64,000 nt of DNA, taken from Marinicella marina. GTDB lineage: Bacteria; Pseudomonadota; Gammaproteobacteria; Xanthomonadales; Marinicellaceae. Each line of letters starts with the position of its first letter. Position 1 is the first letter of the stretch. Below, one piece after another: positions 1 to 9,685 of this stretch. The position numbers were made by a program, and so were the translations under genes. Below the pieces are notes generated by a model, which was not told where the DNA came from, searched no databases, and was given only the letters and a program-made list of their open reading frames with translations. Location: assembly GCF_030065545.1 (NCBI RefSeq), contig NZ_JASJNC010000010.1:62001-126000 (forward strand), read 5' to 3'.

Positions 1-350
1 GAGTTAAAAGAGGCGTTCAAGCACGCAAAAGACATAAAAAAGTTCTTAAATTAGCCAAAGGCTATTACAACGCACGCCGTAAAATTTACCGCGTTGCTAA
101 ACAAGCAGTCATCAAAGCGGGTCAGTACGCTTACCGTGACCGCAAAGCCAGAAAAAGAACTTTCAGAGCCTTATGGATCACCCGCATCAACGCCGGTGCC
201 AGAAACAATGGCATGAGCTATTCACGATTTATCAACGGCTTGAAAAAAGCTGATATCTCTTTAGATCGTAAAGTTCTGGCTGACATGGCTGTGCACGACA
301 AAGCAGGTTTCGCTGCTGTTGTTGAACAAGCCAAAGCCGCACTGGCTTAA
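1..350 (+). CDS. rplT: 50S ribosomal protein L20 (5' partial)
   Basis: Reading frame 3 is open from the window edge to a TAA at 348-350 and encodes about 115 residues, so only the first few residues of this roughly 118-aa protein are missing. The product starts [14 protein letters not shown], then KGYYNARRK, and is very rich in Lys and Arg, as expected for an L20 that binds 23S rRNA early in 50S assembly. The fit to L20 continues through the YRDRKARKR segment and an alanine-rich C-terminus. It is followed by pheST, the same order as in E. coli and many gammaproteobacteria, where infC-rpmI lie upstream (outside this window). Confidence 0.95.
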   Translation, partial: VKRGVQARKRHKKVLKLAKGYYNARRKIYRVAKQAVIKAGQYAYRDRKARKRTFRALWITRINAGARNNGMSYSRFINGLKKADISLDRKVLADMAVHDKAGFAAVVEQAKAALA

Positions 351-353
351 ACA

Positions 354-373
354 GACCGTCCTTCGGGACAGTC
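354..373 (+). other. UUCG-capped hairpin downstream of rplT
   Basis: GACCGTCC at 354-361 pairs with GGACAGTC at 366-373, with one internal mismatch, around a TTCG tetraloop at 362-365. There is no T-run after it, so alone it is not a terminator. It sits just upstream of the canonical terminator at 392-422 and may stabilise the rplT mRNA 3' end. Confidence 0.5.
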
Positions 374-391
374 AAAGAAAGATCAAAAAGA

Positions 392-422
392 GGAATCAGT
401 GGTATAACTGATTCCTTTTTTT
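392..422 (+). terminator. Rho-independent terminator after rplT
   Basis: GGAATCAG (392-399) and CTGATTCC (408-415) form a perfect 8-bp stem with an 8-nt loop, followed by seven T residues. It separates rplT from pheS. No Phe-rich leader peptide like E. coli pheM is visible in the gap, so I read it as a plain terminator rather than an attenuator. Confidence 0.85.
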
Positions 423-468
423 ATGCAGCAACATAAATCATAAATAACAACCATTACAGAGAAATAAA

Positions 469-1467
469 GTGAGTGATTTGCAACAAATCGTAACCGATGG
501 CTTGGCTCAGATTGAGCAGGCCGATTCCGTTCAGGCATTGGATGATGTCAGGGTTCAATACTTGGGTCAAAAAGGCACAGTAACCTTACAGTTAAAACAG
601 TTGGGGCAGTTGCCAGCTGAAGAGAGAAAAACAGCGGGGCAGGCCATTAATCAAGCCAAAGGCCAACTGTTTTCAGCGATCCAAGAGAAAAAGAATACCT
701 TGATGGCAGCGGAATTGAATGCCAAGTTAATGGCGGAGTCTATTGATGTGACTTTGCCTGGACGCCAAAATGGCAAAGGCGGTATACATCCGGTTAGTAG
801 AACCATGCAACGCATCATTGATTTGTTTTCGCAAGTTGGTTTCGATGTGGTCACTGGTCCTGAAATTGAAGATGACTTTCATAATTTCGAAGCCTTAAAC
901 TTTCCAGCGCATCACCCAGCCAGGGCAATGCATGACACATTTTATTTTCCTGACGGACATTTACTAAGAACCCATACCTCACCGGTACAAATAAGGGCAA
1001 TGAAAACCATGGAGCCACCGATTAAAATCATTGCACCTGGAAAAGTCTACCGCAGTGATTCTGACCAAACCCATACGCCTATGTTCCATCAGGTTGAAGG
1101 TTTGGTGATTGGTGAGGATGTGACCTTTGCATCATTAAAAGGTGTGCTGAATCAATTTGTGAATGCTTTCTTTGAAGATGATTTACAAATCCGCTTGAGG
1201 CCTTCTTACTTTCCATTCACTGAGCCTTCAGCAGAAGTGGATGTGGAGTGGAAAAAAGATGATGGCAGCATTGACTGGTTGGAAGTATTGGGTTGTGGCA
1301 TGGTTCACCCCAATGTGTTGCGATCAGGCGGCATAGATCCTGAGAAATACACCGGTTTTGCTTTTGGTTTGGGCGTGGAGCGCTTCGCCATGTTGCGCTA
1401 TGGTGTACAAGATTTAAGAAACTTTTTTGAAAACGACATGGCCTTTTTACGCCAGTTTCAGTCATAG
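469..1467 (+). CDS. pheS: Phenylalanine--tRNA ligase alpha subunit
   Basis: This is the catalytic subunit of the cytoplasmic alpha2-beta2 PheRS, which charges tRNA-Phe. The 332-aa length is typical. Residues 1-90 form the N-terminal coiled coil; the class II core follows, with GPEIEDD at about 130, ARAMHDTFY at about 151, the VYRSD motif-2 region, and a motif 3 of GLGVER at about 300. The start is GTG at 469; no ATG lies in frame nearby and the N-terminus MSDLQQIV aligns with the family. pheT begins 11 bp downstream, so the two subunits are co-transcribed. Confidence 0.97.
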   Translation: MSDLQQIVTDGLAQIEQADSVQALDDVRVQYLGQKGTVTLQLKQLGQLPAEERKTAGQAINQAKGQLFSAIQEKKNTLMAAELNAKLMAESIDVTLPGRQNGKGGIHPVSRTMQRIIDLFSQVGFDVVTGPEIEDDFHNFEALNFPAHHPARAMHDTFYFPDGHLLRTHTSPVQIRAMKTMEPPIKIIAPGKVYRSDSDQTHTPMFHQVEGLVIGEDVTFASLKGVLNQFVNAFFEDDLQIRLRPSYFPFTEPSAEVDVEWKKDDGSIDWLEVLGCGMVHPNVLRSGGIDPEKYTGFAFGLGVERFAMLRYGVQDLRNFFENDMAFLRQFQS

Positions 1468-1478
1468 GATAAAGAACA

Positions 1479-3854
1479 ATGAAATTCAGTGAAAATTGGT
1501 TAAAACAATGGGTTAATTACAACCAATCCACCACCGAGGTGATGGAGCAATTAACCATGTTAGGCTTGGAAGTGGATGGTGTTGAACCCGCTGCTGGTGA
1601 TTTCAGTGGGGTGGTAGTGGCTGAGATTATGGCCTGTGAGAAACACCCAGATGCTGATAAATTAAAGGTATGTGAAGTCAATGCCGGTAATGAAACACTA
1701 CAAATCGTCTGTGGCGCGCCAAACGCCCGTGTAGGACTGAAGACAGCCCTGTCGAAAATTGGGGCCGTGTTGCCGGGTAATTTTAAAATCAAAAAATCTA
1801 AACTGCGTGGTGTTGAATCACAGGGTATGCTTTGTTCCGAGGTGGAACTGGGTATCAGTCAAGAGTCTGATGGCATCATCGAACTGCCAGCTGATGCACC
1901 GGTTGGCGAGGACGTCATTTCTTATATGGACCTGAATGACCAAGTCATTGATATTGACCTGACCCCCAATCGGGCTGATTGTTTTTGTATTCGTGGTGTG
2001 GCACGTGAAGTAGCGACTTTGAACCATTTGCCAGTTAAAACACCTGGTGCAGTCACAATCGAACCAAGCTGTGATGATAAGGTTGAAGTGACATTAAAAG
2101 CACCAGCCCAATGTCCGATATACGCCAGTCGTGTCATCAAAGGCATTGATAACACCCAAACCACACCTTTGTGGATGAAGGAATGCCTCAGGCGCAGTGG
2201 TATCAAATCAATCCACCCAGTGGTAGATGTAACCAATTATGTGATGTTGGAAATGGGCCAGCCCATGCATGCCTTCGATGCCGCTGAAATTGATGGTTCA
2301 ATCATTGTTCGTATGGCTCATAAGGACGAGGAAATTCAGCTTTTGGATCAGTCAACGGCTCAACTGAGCGAAGAATTCTTGGTGATTGCTGATGAAAACA
2401 AAGCATTGGCTGTGGCCGGTGTGATAGGTGGTTTAGGCAGTGGTGTCAATGATCAAACCCAAGACATTGTGTTGGAATCAGCTTATTTTGATCCCGCTAC
2501 CATCATGGGCAAATCACGAAAATTGGCCGTTCATACTGAATCTGGTTTGCGTTTTGAACGTGGCGTGGATTGGGCATTACAAACTGCAGCGATGGAAAGA
2601 GCAACAGAATTAATCACTCAAATATGTGGCGGCGAAGTAGCACCAATCAACATGGTGCGCTCAGAACAAGATGTACCACAACAACAAACCATCACTTTGT
2701 CAGTTGATCATTTGAATAAGGTACTGGGTTTTGTTGTGGAGACTGAAAAAGTCACACAAATATTCAATGACTTGGGTTTTGCATGCACCTTCGATAACAC
2801 TGTTTGGACAGTGCAATCGCCATCTTGGCGTTTTGATCTGGCCATCAGTGAAGATTTAATTGAGGAAGTGGTCAGGGTGGTAGGATATGACCAAATGCCT
2901 TCACACCGGTTGTCATCGACCGATGCGATTCGGGTAATCCCTGAACAAATGAAACAACTCAGGGCCATCAAACAACAATTGGCTGACATGTCTTATCAAG
3001 AAGTAATTAATTACTCTTTTGTCGGTGAAAAACAGCTCAGTGATTTGGATTTACAACAAGATGTTTTTGGCTTGGCCAATCCTTTGAACAAAGAAATGGC
3101 TGTTATGCGAACGCATTTATTACCTGGTGTATTGGGCAACATCAAAGCCAATTTGGCGCGCCAAGAACAGCAGTTGGCATTGTTTGAACTGGGTAAAGTA
3201 TTCAGCAAATCCGCTGAAATTCAACAGGACGATGTCTTGTTAATGGCCAAGACAGGTCAACAGTCTCCCGAACAATGGTCTGCGGATGATGCCAAAGTTG
3301 ATTTTTTCACACTCAAAGGTGATGTGGAGACCTTGTTGTCAGACAGTATCGATGAATTGTCGTTTGAGGTATCTGATCATAGTTATTTGCACCCAGGCAG
3401 ACAAGCAGCGATTAAATCAGCTGGCCGAATCATTGGTTATTTGGGTCAAGTTCATCCTTCGGTTTGTCAGAAAATGAAGATCAAACAAGAGGTGTATGTG
3501 GCTGAATTGAATGTCAGCGACATCCAAAAGATTAAATTACCGGCTTGGCAGGTGGTGTCAAAATTCCCTCAAGTGCGACGTGATTTGGCAGTTATCATCA
3601 AAGATGATGTCACTTGGGCAGCGGTTGCGGCTGCGGTGAGAGCCAGCTTGAGGGCTGATGAGTCTTTGCTGTATAAGCTTTGTTTATTTGATGTTTATAA
3701 GGGCGATAATATTGAAAAAGGATATAAAAGTCTCGCCATGGCTCTGATTTTTCAGGAAAATAATCGAACTTTAGAAGATAAAGAAGTAGACAAACTGGTA
3801 TCAAAAGCGGTATCCTTTTTAGCTGAACAACTTAATGCAGAAATTAGATCATGA
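1479..3854 (+). CDS. pheT: Phenylalanine--tRNA ligase beta subunit
   Basis: This is the 791-aa partner of PheS; it contributes tRNA binding and editing of mischarged Tyr. An N-terminal OB-fold tRNA-binding domain lies around residues 39-150 ([13 protein letters not shown], then GAPNARVG). B3/B4 editing and B5 domains fill the centre ([28 protein letters not shown]), and the C-terminus has the ferredoxin-like anticodon-binding domain (FPQVRRDLA). Length and domain order are standard. Its stop overlaps the ihfA start as ATGA at 3851-3854, implying translational coupling. Confidence 0.97.
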   Translation: MKFSENWLKQWVNYNQSTTEVMEQLTMLGLEVDGVEPAAGDFSGVVVAEIMACEKHPDADKLKVCEVNAGNETLQIVCGAPNARVGLKTALSKIGAVLPGNFKIKKSKLRGVESQGMLCSEVELGISQESDGIIELPADAPVGEDVISYMDLNDQVIDIDLTPNRADCFCIRGVAREVATLNHLPVKTPGAVTIEPSCDDKVEVTLKAPAQCPIYASRVIKGIDNTQTTPLWMKECLRRSGIKSIHPVVDVTNYVMLEMGQPMHAFDAAEIDGSIIVRMAHKDEEIQLLDQSTAQLSEEFLVIADENKALAVAGVIGGLGSGVNDQTQDIVLESAYFDPATIMGKSRKLAVHTESGLRFERGVDWALQTAAMERATELITQICGGEVAPINMVRSEQDVPQQQTITLSVDHLNKVLGFVVETEKVTQIFNDLGFACTFDNTVWTVQSPSWRFDLAISEDLIEEVVRVVGYDQMPSHRLSSTDAIRVIPEQMKQLRAIKQQLADMSYQEVINYSFVGEKQLSDLDLQQDVFGLANPLNKEMAVMRTHLLPGVLGNIKANLARQEQQLALFELGKVFSKSAEIQQDDVLLMAKTGQQSPEQWSADDAKVDFFTLKGDVETLLSDSIDELSFEVSDHSYLHPGRQAAIKSAGRIIGYLGQVHPSVCQKMKIKQEVYVAELNVSDIQKIKLPAWQVVSKFPQVRRDLAVIIKDDVTWAAVAAAVRASLRADESLLYKLCLFDVYKGDNIEKGYKSLAMALIFQENNRTLEDKEVDKLVSKAVSFLAEQLNAEIRS

Positions 3855-4159
3855 CCGATACCGTCACCAAAACTGACTTAGCTGAGATTCTCTATATGGA
3901 AGTGGGATTGAATAAGCGTGAAGCCAGTGAATTTGTCAGTGTGTTTTTTGAGACAATCAAAGCACAATTACTGGCTGGTCACGGCGTTAAACTTTCAGGT
4001 TTTGGTAATTTTGAATTAAGAGATAAAAAGTCAAGGCCAGGTAGAAACCCCAAAACGTTGGAGGAAATTCCTATTTCAGCGCGAAGGGTAGTGGCTTTTA
4101 AGCCGGGTCAAAAATTGAGGAATACGATAGAAACATATGCTGGATCAAGGTCACAATAA
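3851..4159 (+). CDS. ihfA: Integration host factor subunit alpha
   Basis: This 102-aa HU/IHF-family DNA-bending protein shows KTDLAEIL, the FFETIKAQL helix, [10 protein letters not shown] and the DNA-intercalating arm region GRNPKT followed by [16 protein letters not shown] bends DNA in recombination, replication and transcription as a heterodimer with IhfB. IhfA rather than IhfB is assigned because the pheT-ihfA-merR order is the conserved gammaproteobacterial context. It overlaps pheT by 4 bp and the next gene by 23 bp. Confidence 0.96.
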   Translation: MTDTVTKTDLAEILYMEVGLNKREASEFVSVFFETIKAQLLAGHGVKLSGFGNFELRDKKSRPGRNPKTLEEIPISARRVVAFKPGQKLRNTIETYAGSRSQ

Positions 4160-4490
4160 GTCCCTACCGCCCATCCCTGCAAAAAGATATTTCACCATCG
4201 GTGAAGTATCCACGCTGTGTGATGTGAAACAACATGTCTTGCGCTATTGGGAAAATGAATTTGATAACCTGAATCCAGTCAAGCGTCGTGGTAATCGCCG
4301 TTATTACCAAAGAAATGACGTGATGATGATCAGGCAGATTCGCAGTTTGTTGTATGATCATGGTTACACCATTTCGGGTGCCAGACAAAAACTCAATGGC
4401 AAAGTTTCTGAAAAAGAAGCCAGTAAATCTTATCAAGTGATTCAACAAACACGGATAGAACTGGAAGAAATCCTGGATTTATTGAAATAA
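4137..4490 (+). CDS. MerR family transcriptional regulator (ihfA-linked)
   Basis: This 117-aa protein has the MerR winged helix: [15 protein letters not shown], then LRYWENEF and RRYYQRNDV, followed by a dimerisation helix near [13 protein letters not shown]. There is no C-terminal cysteine-rich effector domain, so no metal or drug ligand can be proposed. A short MerR protein directly after ihfA and before tRNA-Pro is a conserved but functionally poorly defined arrangement in gammaproteobacteria. The start at 4137 lies inside ihfA; a downstream in-frame start cannot be excluded, but the HTH begins soon after residue 16. Confidence 0.9.
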   Translation: MLDQGHNKSLPPIPAKRYFTIGEVSTLCDVKQHVLRYWENEFDNLNPVKRRGNRRYYQRNDVMMIRQIRSLLYDHGYTISGARQKLNGKVSEKEASKSYQVIQQTRIELEEILDLLK

Positions 4491-4523
4491 CCAACTGCGC
4501 CCAAATTGGGTTCATCATTTAGC

Positions 4524-4551
4524 TTCAAAAATTACTTTCATGTGATAGAAT
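4524..4551 (+). promoter_or_regulatory. Candidate promoter for tRNA-Pro(GGG)
   Basis: TTCAAA (4524-4529) and TAGAAT (4546-4551) are spaced by 16 bp, with an extended -10 TGA immediately before the -10 box. The predicted start lies a few bases upstream of the tRNA at 4562. It is called by inspection only. Confidence 0.45.
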
Positions 4552-4561
4552 ACGCAACATT

Positions 4562-4638
4562 CGGAACGTGGCGCAGCCTGGTAGCGCACTACAATGGGGT
4601 TGTAGGGGTCGGAGGTTCGAATCCTCTCGTTCCGACCA
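4562..4638 (+). tRNA. tRNA-Pro(GGG)
   Basis: The 77-nt gene has acceptor arms CGGAACG and CGTTCCG, discriminator A and an encoded CCA. The anticodon stem CTACA/TGTAG encloses loop ATGGGGT, giving anticodon GGG. The T-arm contains GGTTCGAATCC. It lies just after the ihfA-merR pair, as in related genomes. Confidence 0.97.
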
Positions 4639-4657
4639 TTTTCTCTTTAATAAATCC

Positions 4658-4691
4658 ATCAATTTCCTCAATGAAATTGGAAATTGATTTT
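4658..4691 (+). terminator. Terminator-like hairpin after tRNA-Pro
   Basis: ATCAATTTCC (4658-4667) pairs perfectly with GGAAATTGAT (4679-4688) over 10 bp with an 11-nt loop, then TTTT. The AT-rich stem and short T-run make it moderate. It would end the tRNA transcript just before the mdh ribosome-binding site. Confidence 0.6.
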
Positions 4692-4711
4692 ACAATCATG
4701 CGGAGACATCA

Positions 4712-5686
4712 ATGAAATCACCAGTACGTGTCGTAGTTACCGGAGCTGCCGGTCAAATTGGCTACCAATTATTATTCAGAATTGCAGCAGGTAACATGCT
4801 GGGTCCAGATCAGCCGGTCATCTTGCACCTGCTTGAGATACCACCAGCGATGAATGCAGTTCAAGGTGTGGTGATGGAATTAGAAGATTGTGCTTTTCCA
4901 CTGTTGCATGGCGTGGTGGCTACTGATGATGCCAATGTCGCTTTCAAGGATGCAAATTATGCCTTGTTAGTCGGTGCCATGCCAAGAGGTCCAGGCATGG
5001 AGCGCAGTGATTTGTTGCAAGCGAATGCCAAAATTTTCTCGGTTCAAGGCAAAGCCATGAATGACCATGCAGCCAAAGACATCAAAGTATTGGTGGTCGG
5101 CAACCCAGCCAATACCAACGCACTGATTGCACAACAGAATGCACCAGACATCAACCCAGCACAATTCACCGCCATGACCCGTTTGGATCACAACCGTGCT
5201 TTGGGCCAACTGGCTGCAAAATTTGATGCACAAACCAATGACATCAAACGCATGACCATTTGGGGCAACCACTCATCAACCCAATACCCTGACATTTCAC
5301 AAGTTGAAATCAACGGTGAACAGCTTTCAGGTGTTGATAATGATTGGTATGTCGATGACTTCATCCCAACTGTACAACAACGTGGCGCAGCCATCATCAA
5401 AGCCCGTGGCGCATCAAGTGCGGCATCGGCTGCTTCATCTGCGATTGACCACATGCGCAACTGGGCGTTAGGCACAGCAGCTGGAGATTGGGTCTCAATG
5501 GCCATTCCCAGTGACGGCAGTTACGGCGTTGAGCCAGGTGTGATTTTTTCATACCCGGTTACCTGTGCCAACGGTGAATACACCATCGTGCAAGATTTGC
5601 CGGTCAGTGATTTCTCACAAAGCCGCATCGATGCAACCGAAGCTGAGTTGCGTGAGGAACGTGCTGCTGTAGAACACTTGTTTTAA
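4712..5686 (+). CDS. mdh: Malate dehydrogenase (NAD+)
   Basis: This 324-aa cytosolic TCA-cycle enzyme interconverts malate and oxaloacetate. The Rossmann glycine motif [11 protein letters not shown] is at about residue 10, the substrate-binding arginine loop at [20 protein letters not shown] at about 155, and the catalytic histidine in [11 protein letters not shown]. It belongs to the roughly 325-aa LDH-like MDH type found in Burkholderia/Xanthomonas and eukaryotic cytosol rather than the 312-aa enterobacterial form. GGAG at 4702-4705 lies 6 bp before the ATG and supports this start. Confidence 0.95.
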   Translation: MKSPVRVVVTGAAGQIGYQLLFRIAAGNMLGPDQPVILHLLEIPPAMNAVQGVVMELEDCAFPLLHGVVATDDANVAFKDANYALLVGAMPRGPGMERSDLLQANAKIFSVQGKAMNDHAAKDIKVLVVGNPANTNALIAQQNAPDINPAQFTAMTRLDHNRALGQLAAKFDAQTNDIKRMTIWGNHSSTQYPDISQVEINGEQLSGVDNDWYVDDFIPTVQQRGAAIIKARGASSAASAASSAIDHMRNWALGTAAGDWVSMAIPSDGSYGVEPGVIFSYPVTCANGEYTIVQDLPVSDFSQSRIDATEAELREERAAVEHLF

Positions 5687-5707
5687 GCCACTTAATAAAG
5701 CCGTTTT

Positions 5708-5735
5708 AAAAGCCGCACATTGATGCGGCTTTTTT
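5708..5735 (+). terminator. Rho-independent terminator after mdh
   Basis: AAAAGCCGCA (5708-5717) pairs with TGCGGCTTTT (5724-5733) around a 6-nt loop, running into a T-run. It is a canonical intrinsic terminator ending the single-gene mdh unit. Confidence 0.88.
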
Positions 5736-5818
5736 ATTGCCTTGATTGAATCATTTCGCACTTGATGCACTGCAATGATTTAATCTGTATAATTCAGTTT
5801 TTTTTCGAGGTTAGTTCC

Positions 5819-7447
5819 ATGATCAGCGCCAACATTCCACAAACCCCAGAAGTTAAAAACGAACCCATCAACGAATACCGTCCTGATAGTGAGGCAACCA
5901 TTGCTTTACAACAAGCCATGGACAGCATGTCAAATGAACAAGCCGAGATACCTTGTTACATTGGTGGTCAAGAGGTCAGGACTGGTCAAGTCGAAAATGT
6001 GGTTATGCCACACAACCACCAACATGTCCTTGGCCAATTTCACAACGGTGGTGAAAAAGAGTTGAATGCCGCCGCCGATGCAGCCATCAAAGCACAACAT
6101 GATTGGGCTAACCTACCTTGGCAGACCAGGGCTGCGGTATTTTTAAAAGCCGCTGATTTAATTGCCGGCCCTTACCGCAATATGATCAACGCTGCCACCA
6201 TGCACGGCCAGTCGAAAAACTGCTTTCAGGCCGAAATTGATGCGGCTTGTGAGTTCATTGATTTTCTGCGTTTCAATGCCTACTTTTATGAACAAATCAT
6301 GGCGCAGCAACCAGTTTCCTCGCCAGGTGTTTGGAACCAGTTGGATTGGCGTCCATTAGAGGGCTTTGTGCTGGCCATCACACCATTTAACTTCACCGCG
6401 ATTGCCGGTAATTTGCCCGCCACCCCAGCGATGTTGGGTAACACAGTGGTTTGGAAGCCTTCGGGTACTCAGATGTTGTCAGCTTATGTCATCATGAAGG
6501 TGTTCAAAGAAGCTGGATTGCCAGATGGCGTCATCAATATGGTGGCCTCTGATGGTCCGGTGGCAGGTGCTGCTTTGTTGCCAAGGGCAGAATTGGCTGG
6601 TGTTCATTTCACCGGTTCAACCCCCACCTTCCAGCACATTTTTGCTGAAGTGGGTGGTAACATCGGTAGGTACCACTCATACCCACGTTTGGTTGGTGAA
6701 ACTGGCGGTAAAGATTTTGTCTTTGCACATCAGTCCGCTGACCCCACTGCGGTTGCTACGGCTTTGGCTCGCGGTGCTTTTGAGTACCAAGGACAAAAAT
6801 GCTCTGCCGCATCAAGGGCATACATACCGTCATCTATTTGGAGTGAGGTGAAGTCGCAATTAGTTGCAGACATTCAATCGTTCAAAATGGGCACCACCAG
6901 GGACTTCAGTAATTTCATCAATGCAGTCATTGATGAGCGTTCATTTGATAAGATCAAGTCCTATATTGATTTTGCTGCCAGTGCGTCTGATGCTGAAATC
7001 ATCGTCGGTGGTGGTTGTGATAAATCTGAAGGCTACTTTGTTGAGCCAACTGTCATTGTTACTACCAACCCCAAATTCAAAACCATGGCAGAAGAAATTT
7101 TTGGTCCGGTTTTGACCATCTATGTTTATGATGAAGCTGACTTTGAAGCCACTTTGGATTTGTGCGATCAAGGCTCTATTTATGCTTTAACCGGTGCTAT
7201 TTTTGCCCAGGACCGATTCATGATTGCTCACATGTCTGATCGCTTGCGTAATGCTGCTGGTAACTTTTATATCAACGATAAGCCCACTGGCGCTGTGGTT
7301 GGTCAACAACCCTTTGGTGGTGGTCGTGCTTCGGGTACCAATGACAAAGCAGGCAGTGCTTTGAACTTGTATCGTTGGTTGTCACCCAGAACCATCAAAG
7401 AGACCTTTGTACCACCCACAGATTATCGTTATCCGTTTTTGGGCTGA
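5819..7447 (+). CDS. pruA: L-glutamate gamma-semialdehyde (P5C) dehydrogenase
   Basis: This aldehyde-dehydrogenase-superfamily enzyme (542 aa) oxidises glutamate semialdehyde to glutamate, the second step of proline catabolism. The catalytic cysteine is in GQKCSAASRAY, the general-base glutamate in LVGETGGKDFV, with NAD-binding ITPFNFTA and a C-terminal FGGGRASGTNDKAG. It is the stand-alone P5CDH form (mitochondrial/Bacteroidetes-like), not a bifunctional PutA; no proline dehydrogenase is in the window. I chose the ATG at 5819 (MISANIPQ), preceded by GAGG at 5808-5811; the frame is open upstream to 5762, but that extension (MMHCNDLICII) does not look like family sequence. Confidence 0.92.
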   Translation: MISANIPQTPEVKNEPINEYRPDSEATIALQQAMDSMSNEQAEIPCYIGGQEVRTGQVENVVMPHNHQHVLGQFHNGGEKELNAAADAAIKAQHDWANLPWQTRAAVFLKAADLIAGPYRNMINAATMHGQSKNCFQAEIDAACEFIDFLRFNAYFYEQIMAQQPVSSPGVWNQLDWRPLEGFVLAITPFNFTAIAGNLPATPAMLGNTVVWKPSGTQMLSAYVIMKVFKEAGLPDGVINMVASDGPVAGAALLPRAELAGVHFTGSTPTFQHIFAEVGGNIGRYHSYPRLVGETGGKDFVFAHQSADPTAVATALARGAFEYQGQKCSAASRAYIPSSIWSEVKSQLVADIQSFKMGTTRDFSNFINAVIDERSFDKIKSYIDFAASASDAEIIVGGGCDKSEGYFVEPTVIVTTNPKFKTMAEEIFGPVLTIYVYDEADFEATLDLCDQGSIYALTGAIFAQDRFMIAHMSDRLRNAAGNFYINDKPTGAVVGQQPFGGGRASGTNDKAGSALNLYRWLSPRTIKETFVPPTDYRYPFLG

Positions 7448-7465
7448 TTGATGACATTGTGTTTT

Positions 7466-7487
7466 AAGGCCGGTTAACGGCCTTTTT
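7466..7487 (+). terminator. Rho-independent terminator after pruA
   Basis: AAGGCCG (7466-7472) pairs with CGGCCTT (7478-7484) around a 5-nt loop, followed by T residues. Confidence 0.85.
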
Positions 7488-7550
7488 AGTCGCTTCTTTC
7501 AACACAGATGTATCAATCAGAGCAATGACCAACCACCGAAAGGAATGACC

Positions 7551-8507
7551 ATGGGATTCATTAAAATCACCGTTTTGATACTTGTTCTTTGGAATGAATT
7601 TTCTTTTGCTCAGGTGTCTCAATCAGCGCTTGAAGAGAAACAATCGGCCCCACCATCCAATTACGCTCATTCTGTTTTGTGGAAAGTCACGGGCAACGGA
7701 CTTGAACAACCTTCTTATGTATTTGGCAACTGGCATTTTTTGTGTAGGAATGAAATTATTTTTAAAAACAAAGTCAAGCGGGCCATCATTGAAACCGATC
7801 AATTATTGCTTCAAAACTTCATTACTTATTTGTCTGATGATGATTACTATGCCGATTTAGCGGCCAATGAGGACATGGAACGAGGTGTTCCAATATACAA
7901 AATTGAAGACCGTAAAAAGCGGAAAAAATTGTTGAAGCTGATCAGTTCACATTTGGATTTAAAGGTTAATCTGGCCAAAAGAGTGAAGCCGGTTGTTAAG
8001 CGCATGACTGCTTTTGAGGTGTTCTTCGCCTCGATGCATTCATTCATCAATGACTGTAATCGTTTGGGGTCTTTTGATCAGTTGTTGTTTGACCATTACA
8101 GCAAAAAAAACAGCCAAATAGGTTCAGTCAACGACCGTAAATTGTTCGAGCAGTCTATATTGGCTTCAGGTTTTGTCAGCCCAGAGAGTTTGATCATGTA
8201 CATTGAGGACATTGAAAGTCAGCGTTCTTTGGTTAAAGAAATGAAGTTCAATTATTACCGCGACGAACGCCTGGACGAGTTGATGAAACTGTATCGCATA
8301 TTTTTGACCAATGACTACGTGGATGCGCAGCGCGTTGATCGTTATGTTTTTGGCATGGATATTAAGCCATGGGTTCAGGTGATGGTTGAGTGGATGCAAG
8401 AAGCACCCACCTTTATCTCCATCAATGCCAGCTACATGGTTGGTGAGGGTGGGGTGCTTGCATTTTTGGCTGATCAGGGCTATCAACTAGAGCCCATATT
8501 GGAATAA
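7551..8507 (+). CDS. TraB/GumN family protein, probably degenerate
   Basis: The 318-aa protein has an N-terminal signal peptide ending near FSFAQ, so it is exported. The N-terminal LWKVTGNGLEQPSYVFGNWHFLC block and the C-terminal VLAFLADQGYQLEPI block match the TraB/GumN (Tiki-like) family, which carries paired Gx2H motifs. The first is kept as GNWH. The second, usually GAGH, reads NASYMVG with no histidine, so peptidase-like activity is doubtful. GAAAGGA at 7538-7544 sits 6 bp before ATG 7551; an ATG at 7545 directly abuts the Shine-Dalgarno and is less likely. Substrate and role are unknown. Confidence 0.75.
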   Translation: MGFIKITVLILVLWNEFSFAQVSQSALEEKQSAPPSNYAHSVLWKVTGNGLEQPSYVFGNWHFLCRNEIIFKNKVKRAIIETDQLLLQNFITYLSDDDYYADLAANEDMERGVPIYKIEDRKKRKKLLKLISSHLDLKVNLAKRVKPVVKRMTAFEVFFASMHSFINDCNRLGSFDQLLFDHYSKKNSQIGSVNDRKLFEQSILASGFVSPESLIMYIEDIESQRSLVKEMKFNYYRDERLDELMKLYRIFLTNDYVDAQRVDRYVFGMDIKPWVQVMVEWMQEAPTFISINASYMVGEGGVLAFLADQGYQLEPILE

Positions 8508-8511
8508 TCCA

Positions 8512-9009
8512 TCAAGCTTCGGGCAGCACCCAGTCTGGTCTGATAAAGTGGCAGGTGTAACCATTCGGAATTCTTTCCAAGTAATCTTGATGTTCCGGTT
8601 CGGCTTCCCAGAAGTCGCTGGCTGCTGAGAGTTTTGTGGCTACTTTTCCAGGCCATAAGTCTGTTGCATCAACGTCCTGCATGGTTTTTAAGGCGATTTT
8701 TTGCTGTTCATCAGAGGTGTAAAAAATCTCCGAACGGTATGATTCTCCGACATCGTTGCCCTGTCTATTGAGGGTGGTGGGGTCGTGAATTTGAAAGAAG
8801 AATGCCAATATATCTCGATAGCTGATTACTTCATTGTCGAACACTATCTCAATCGCTTCAGCGTGACTGCCATGGTTGCGGTAAGTGGCGTTTGGTACAT
8901 CGCCGCCGGTGTAGCCAACGCGGGTATCCAGTACGCCATCCATTTTGCGAATTAAATCTTGCATGCCCCAAAAACATCCGCCGGCCAAAATTGCTATTTC
9001 TTTACTCAT
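8512..9009 (-). CDS. msrA: Peptide-methionine (S)-S-oxide reductase
   Basis: This 165-aa repair enzyme reduces methionine S-sulfoxide in proteins. The catalytic cysteine lies in AGGCFWGMQ at residues 9-17, followed by [25 protein letters not shown] and [11 protein letters not shown], all hallmark MsrA segments. The N-terminus is short with no signal peptide, so it is cytoplasmic. It is convergent with the TraB-like gene, 4 bp between stops, and neither shares an obvious operon partner. Confidence 0.95.
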   Translation of the reverse strand: MSKEIAILAGGCFWGMQDLIRKMDGVLDTRVGYTGGDVPNATYRNHGSHAEAIEIVFDNEVISYRDILAFFFQIHDPTTLNRQGNDVGESYRSEIFYTSDEQQKIALKTMQDVDATDLWPGKVATKLSAASDFWEAEPEHQDYLERIPNGYTCHFIRPDWVLPEA

Positions 9010-9340
9010 ATCTATGCTTCGTTGTGGTTAAGTCTGTTTATCAGCCTGATAATCATTGTGACTCAATTTATATTTCTTGGTTTTAATGATACTGAGACTG
9101 TCTGGTATTTATTATAGTGCTGTGTTTGTCGATTTAAAGTGCGCATTTGTTCTGAAGATATCAATAATTGTTATAATCTTTATTATGGTAAATAAAGTAT
9201 ACATTAAATACTTATATTGTCCTTAATGTCTATATAACATGCCATTGCAGAAAAATCTAATTGATTTTAATGTATGTAAATGATAACATTAAGTTGATTT
9301 TTTAGTTGTTATGTATAGAAAACTATCCATATTAAGAATA
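9010..9340 (+). promoter_or_regulatory. AT-rich hipBA upstream region with paired inverted repeats
   Basis: This 330-bp stretch carries no credible gene. It contains four copies of the heptamer ACATTAA or its complement: ACATTAA at 9201-9207 with TTAATGT at 9223-9229, and TTAATGT at 9267-9273 with ACATTAA at 9286-9292. Two inverted pairs upstream of a HipB-type Xre repressor gene suggest autoregulatory operators, as known for E. coli HipB, although the heptamer differs from the E. coli TATCC/GGATA box. This is inference from layout. Confidence 0.45.
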
Positions 9341-9685
9341 ATGTTATTTGAATCGATGAATGATGCCGCTGTGGCGGCAGAAATAGGCCAACGCATTCGA
9401 CAGCTGCGCTTAGAGAAAAATTTAACCCAACAACAAGTGGCCGATGAAGTGGGTTTGTCGCGATTGAGCTACAGGCGCTTAGAAACTGGTGAGGCTAAGT
9501 TCGTTAATGTCATCGCAGTACTGAGGTTTTTGGGTGGCCTTGAAGCACTGAACCAAGCCATACCTGAGACTGTTTTTAGTCCGATAGAACAGCTGAAATT
9601 ACAAGGTCGAAAGCGACAACGCGCATCCAGCAAACGCCAAGATGAAAACGCCCAATCAAAGTCATTGGATGATCAGGGTTGGTAA
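9341..9685 (+). CDS. hipB: HipB-like Xre/Cro antitoxin
   Basis: This small DNA-binding protein (114 aa from ATG 9341) has an HTH_3 domain: IGQRIRQLRLEKNLTQQQVADEV, then LSYRRLETGEAKF. The basic C-terminal tail (GRKRQRASSKRQ) is disordered-looking. It lies directly before hipA with a TAATG overlap, the usual antitoxin-toxin arrangement. The start is uncertain: the frame is open from 9311, with ATGs at 9311, 9341 and 9356, and none has a strong ribosome-binding site. Expected role: neutralise HipA and repress the operon. Confidence 0.85.
   Translation: MLFESMNDAAVAAEIGQRIRQLRLEKNLTQQQVADEVGLSRLSYRRLETGEAKFVNVIAVLRFLGGLEALNQAIPETVFSPIEQLKLQGRKRQRASSKRQDENAQSKSLDDQGW

Noticed and set aside
4506-4715. 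69-aa plus-strand ORF between merR and mdh
   Set aside because: It runs through tRNA-Pro and its terminator and has no ribosome-binding site or protein-like conservation.
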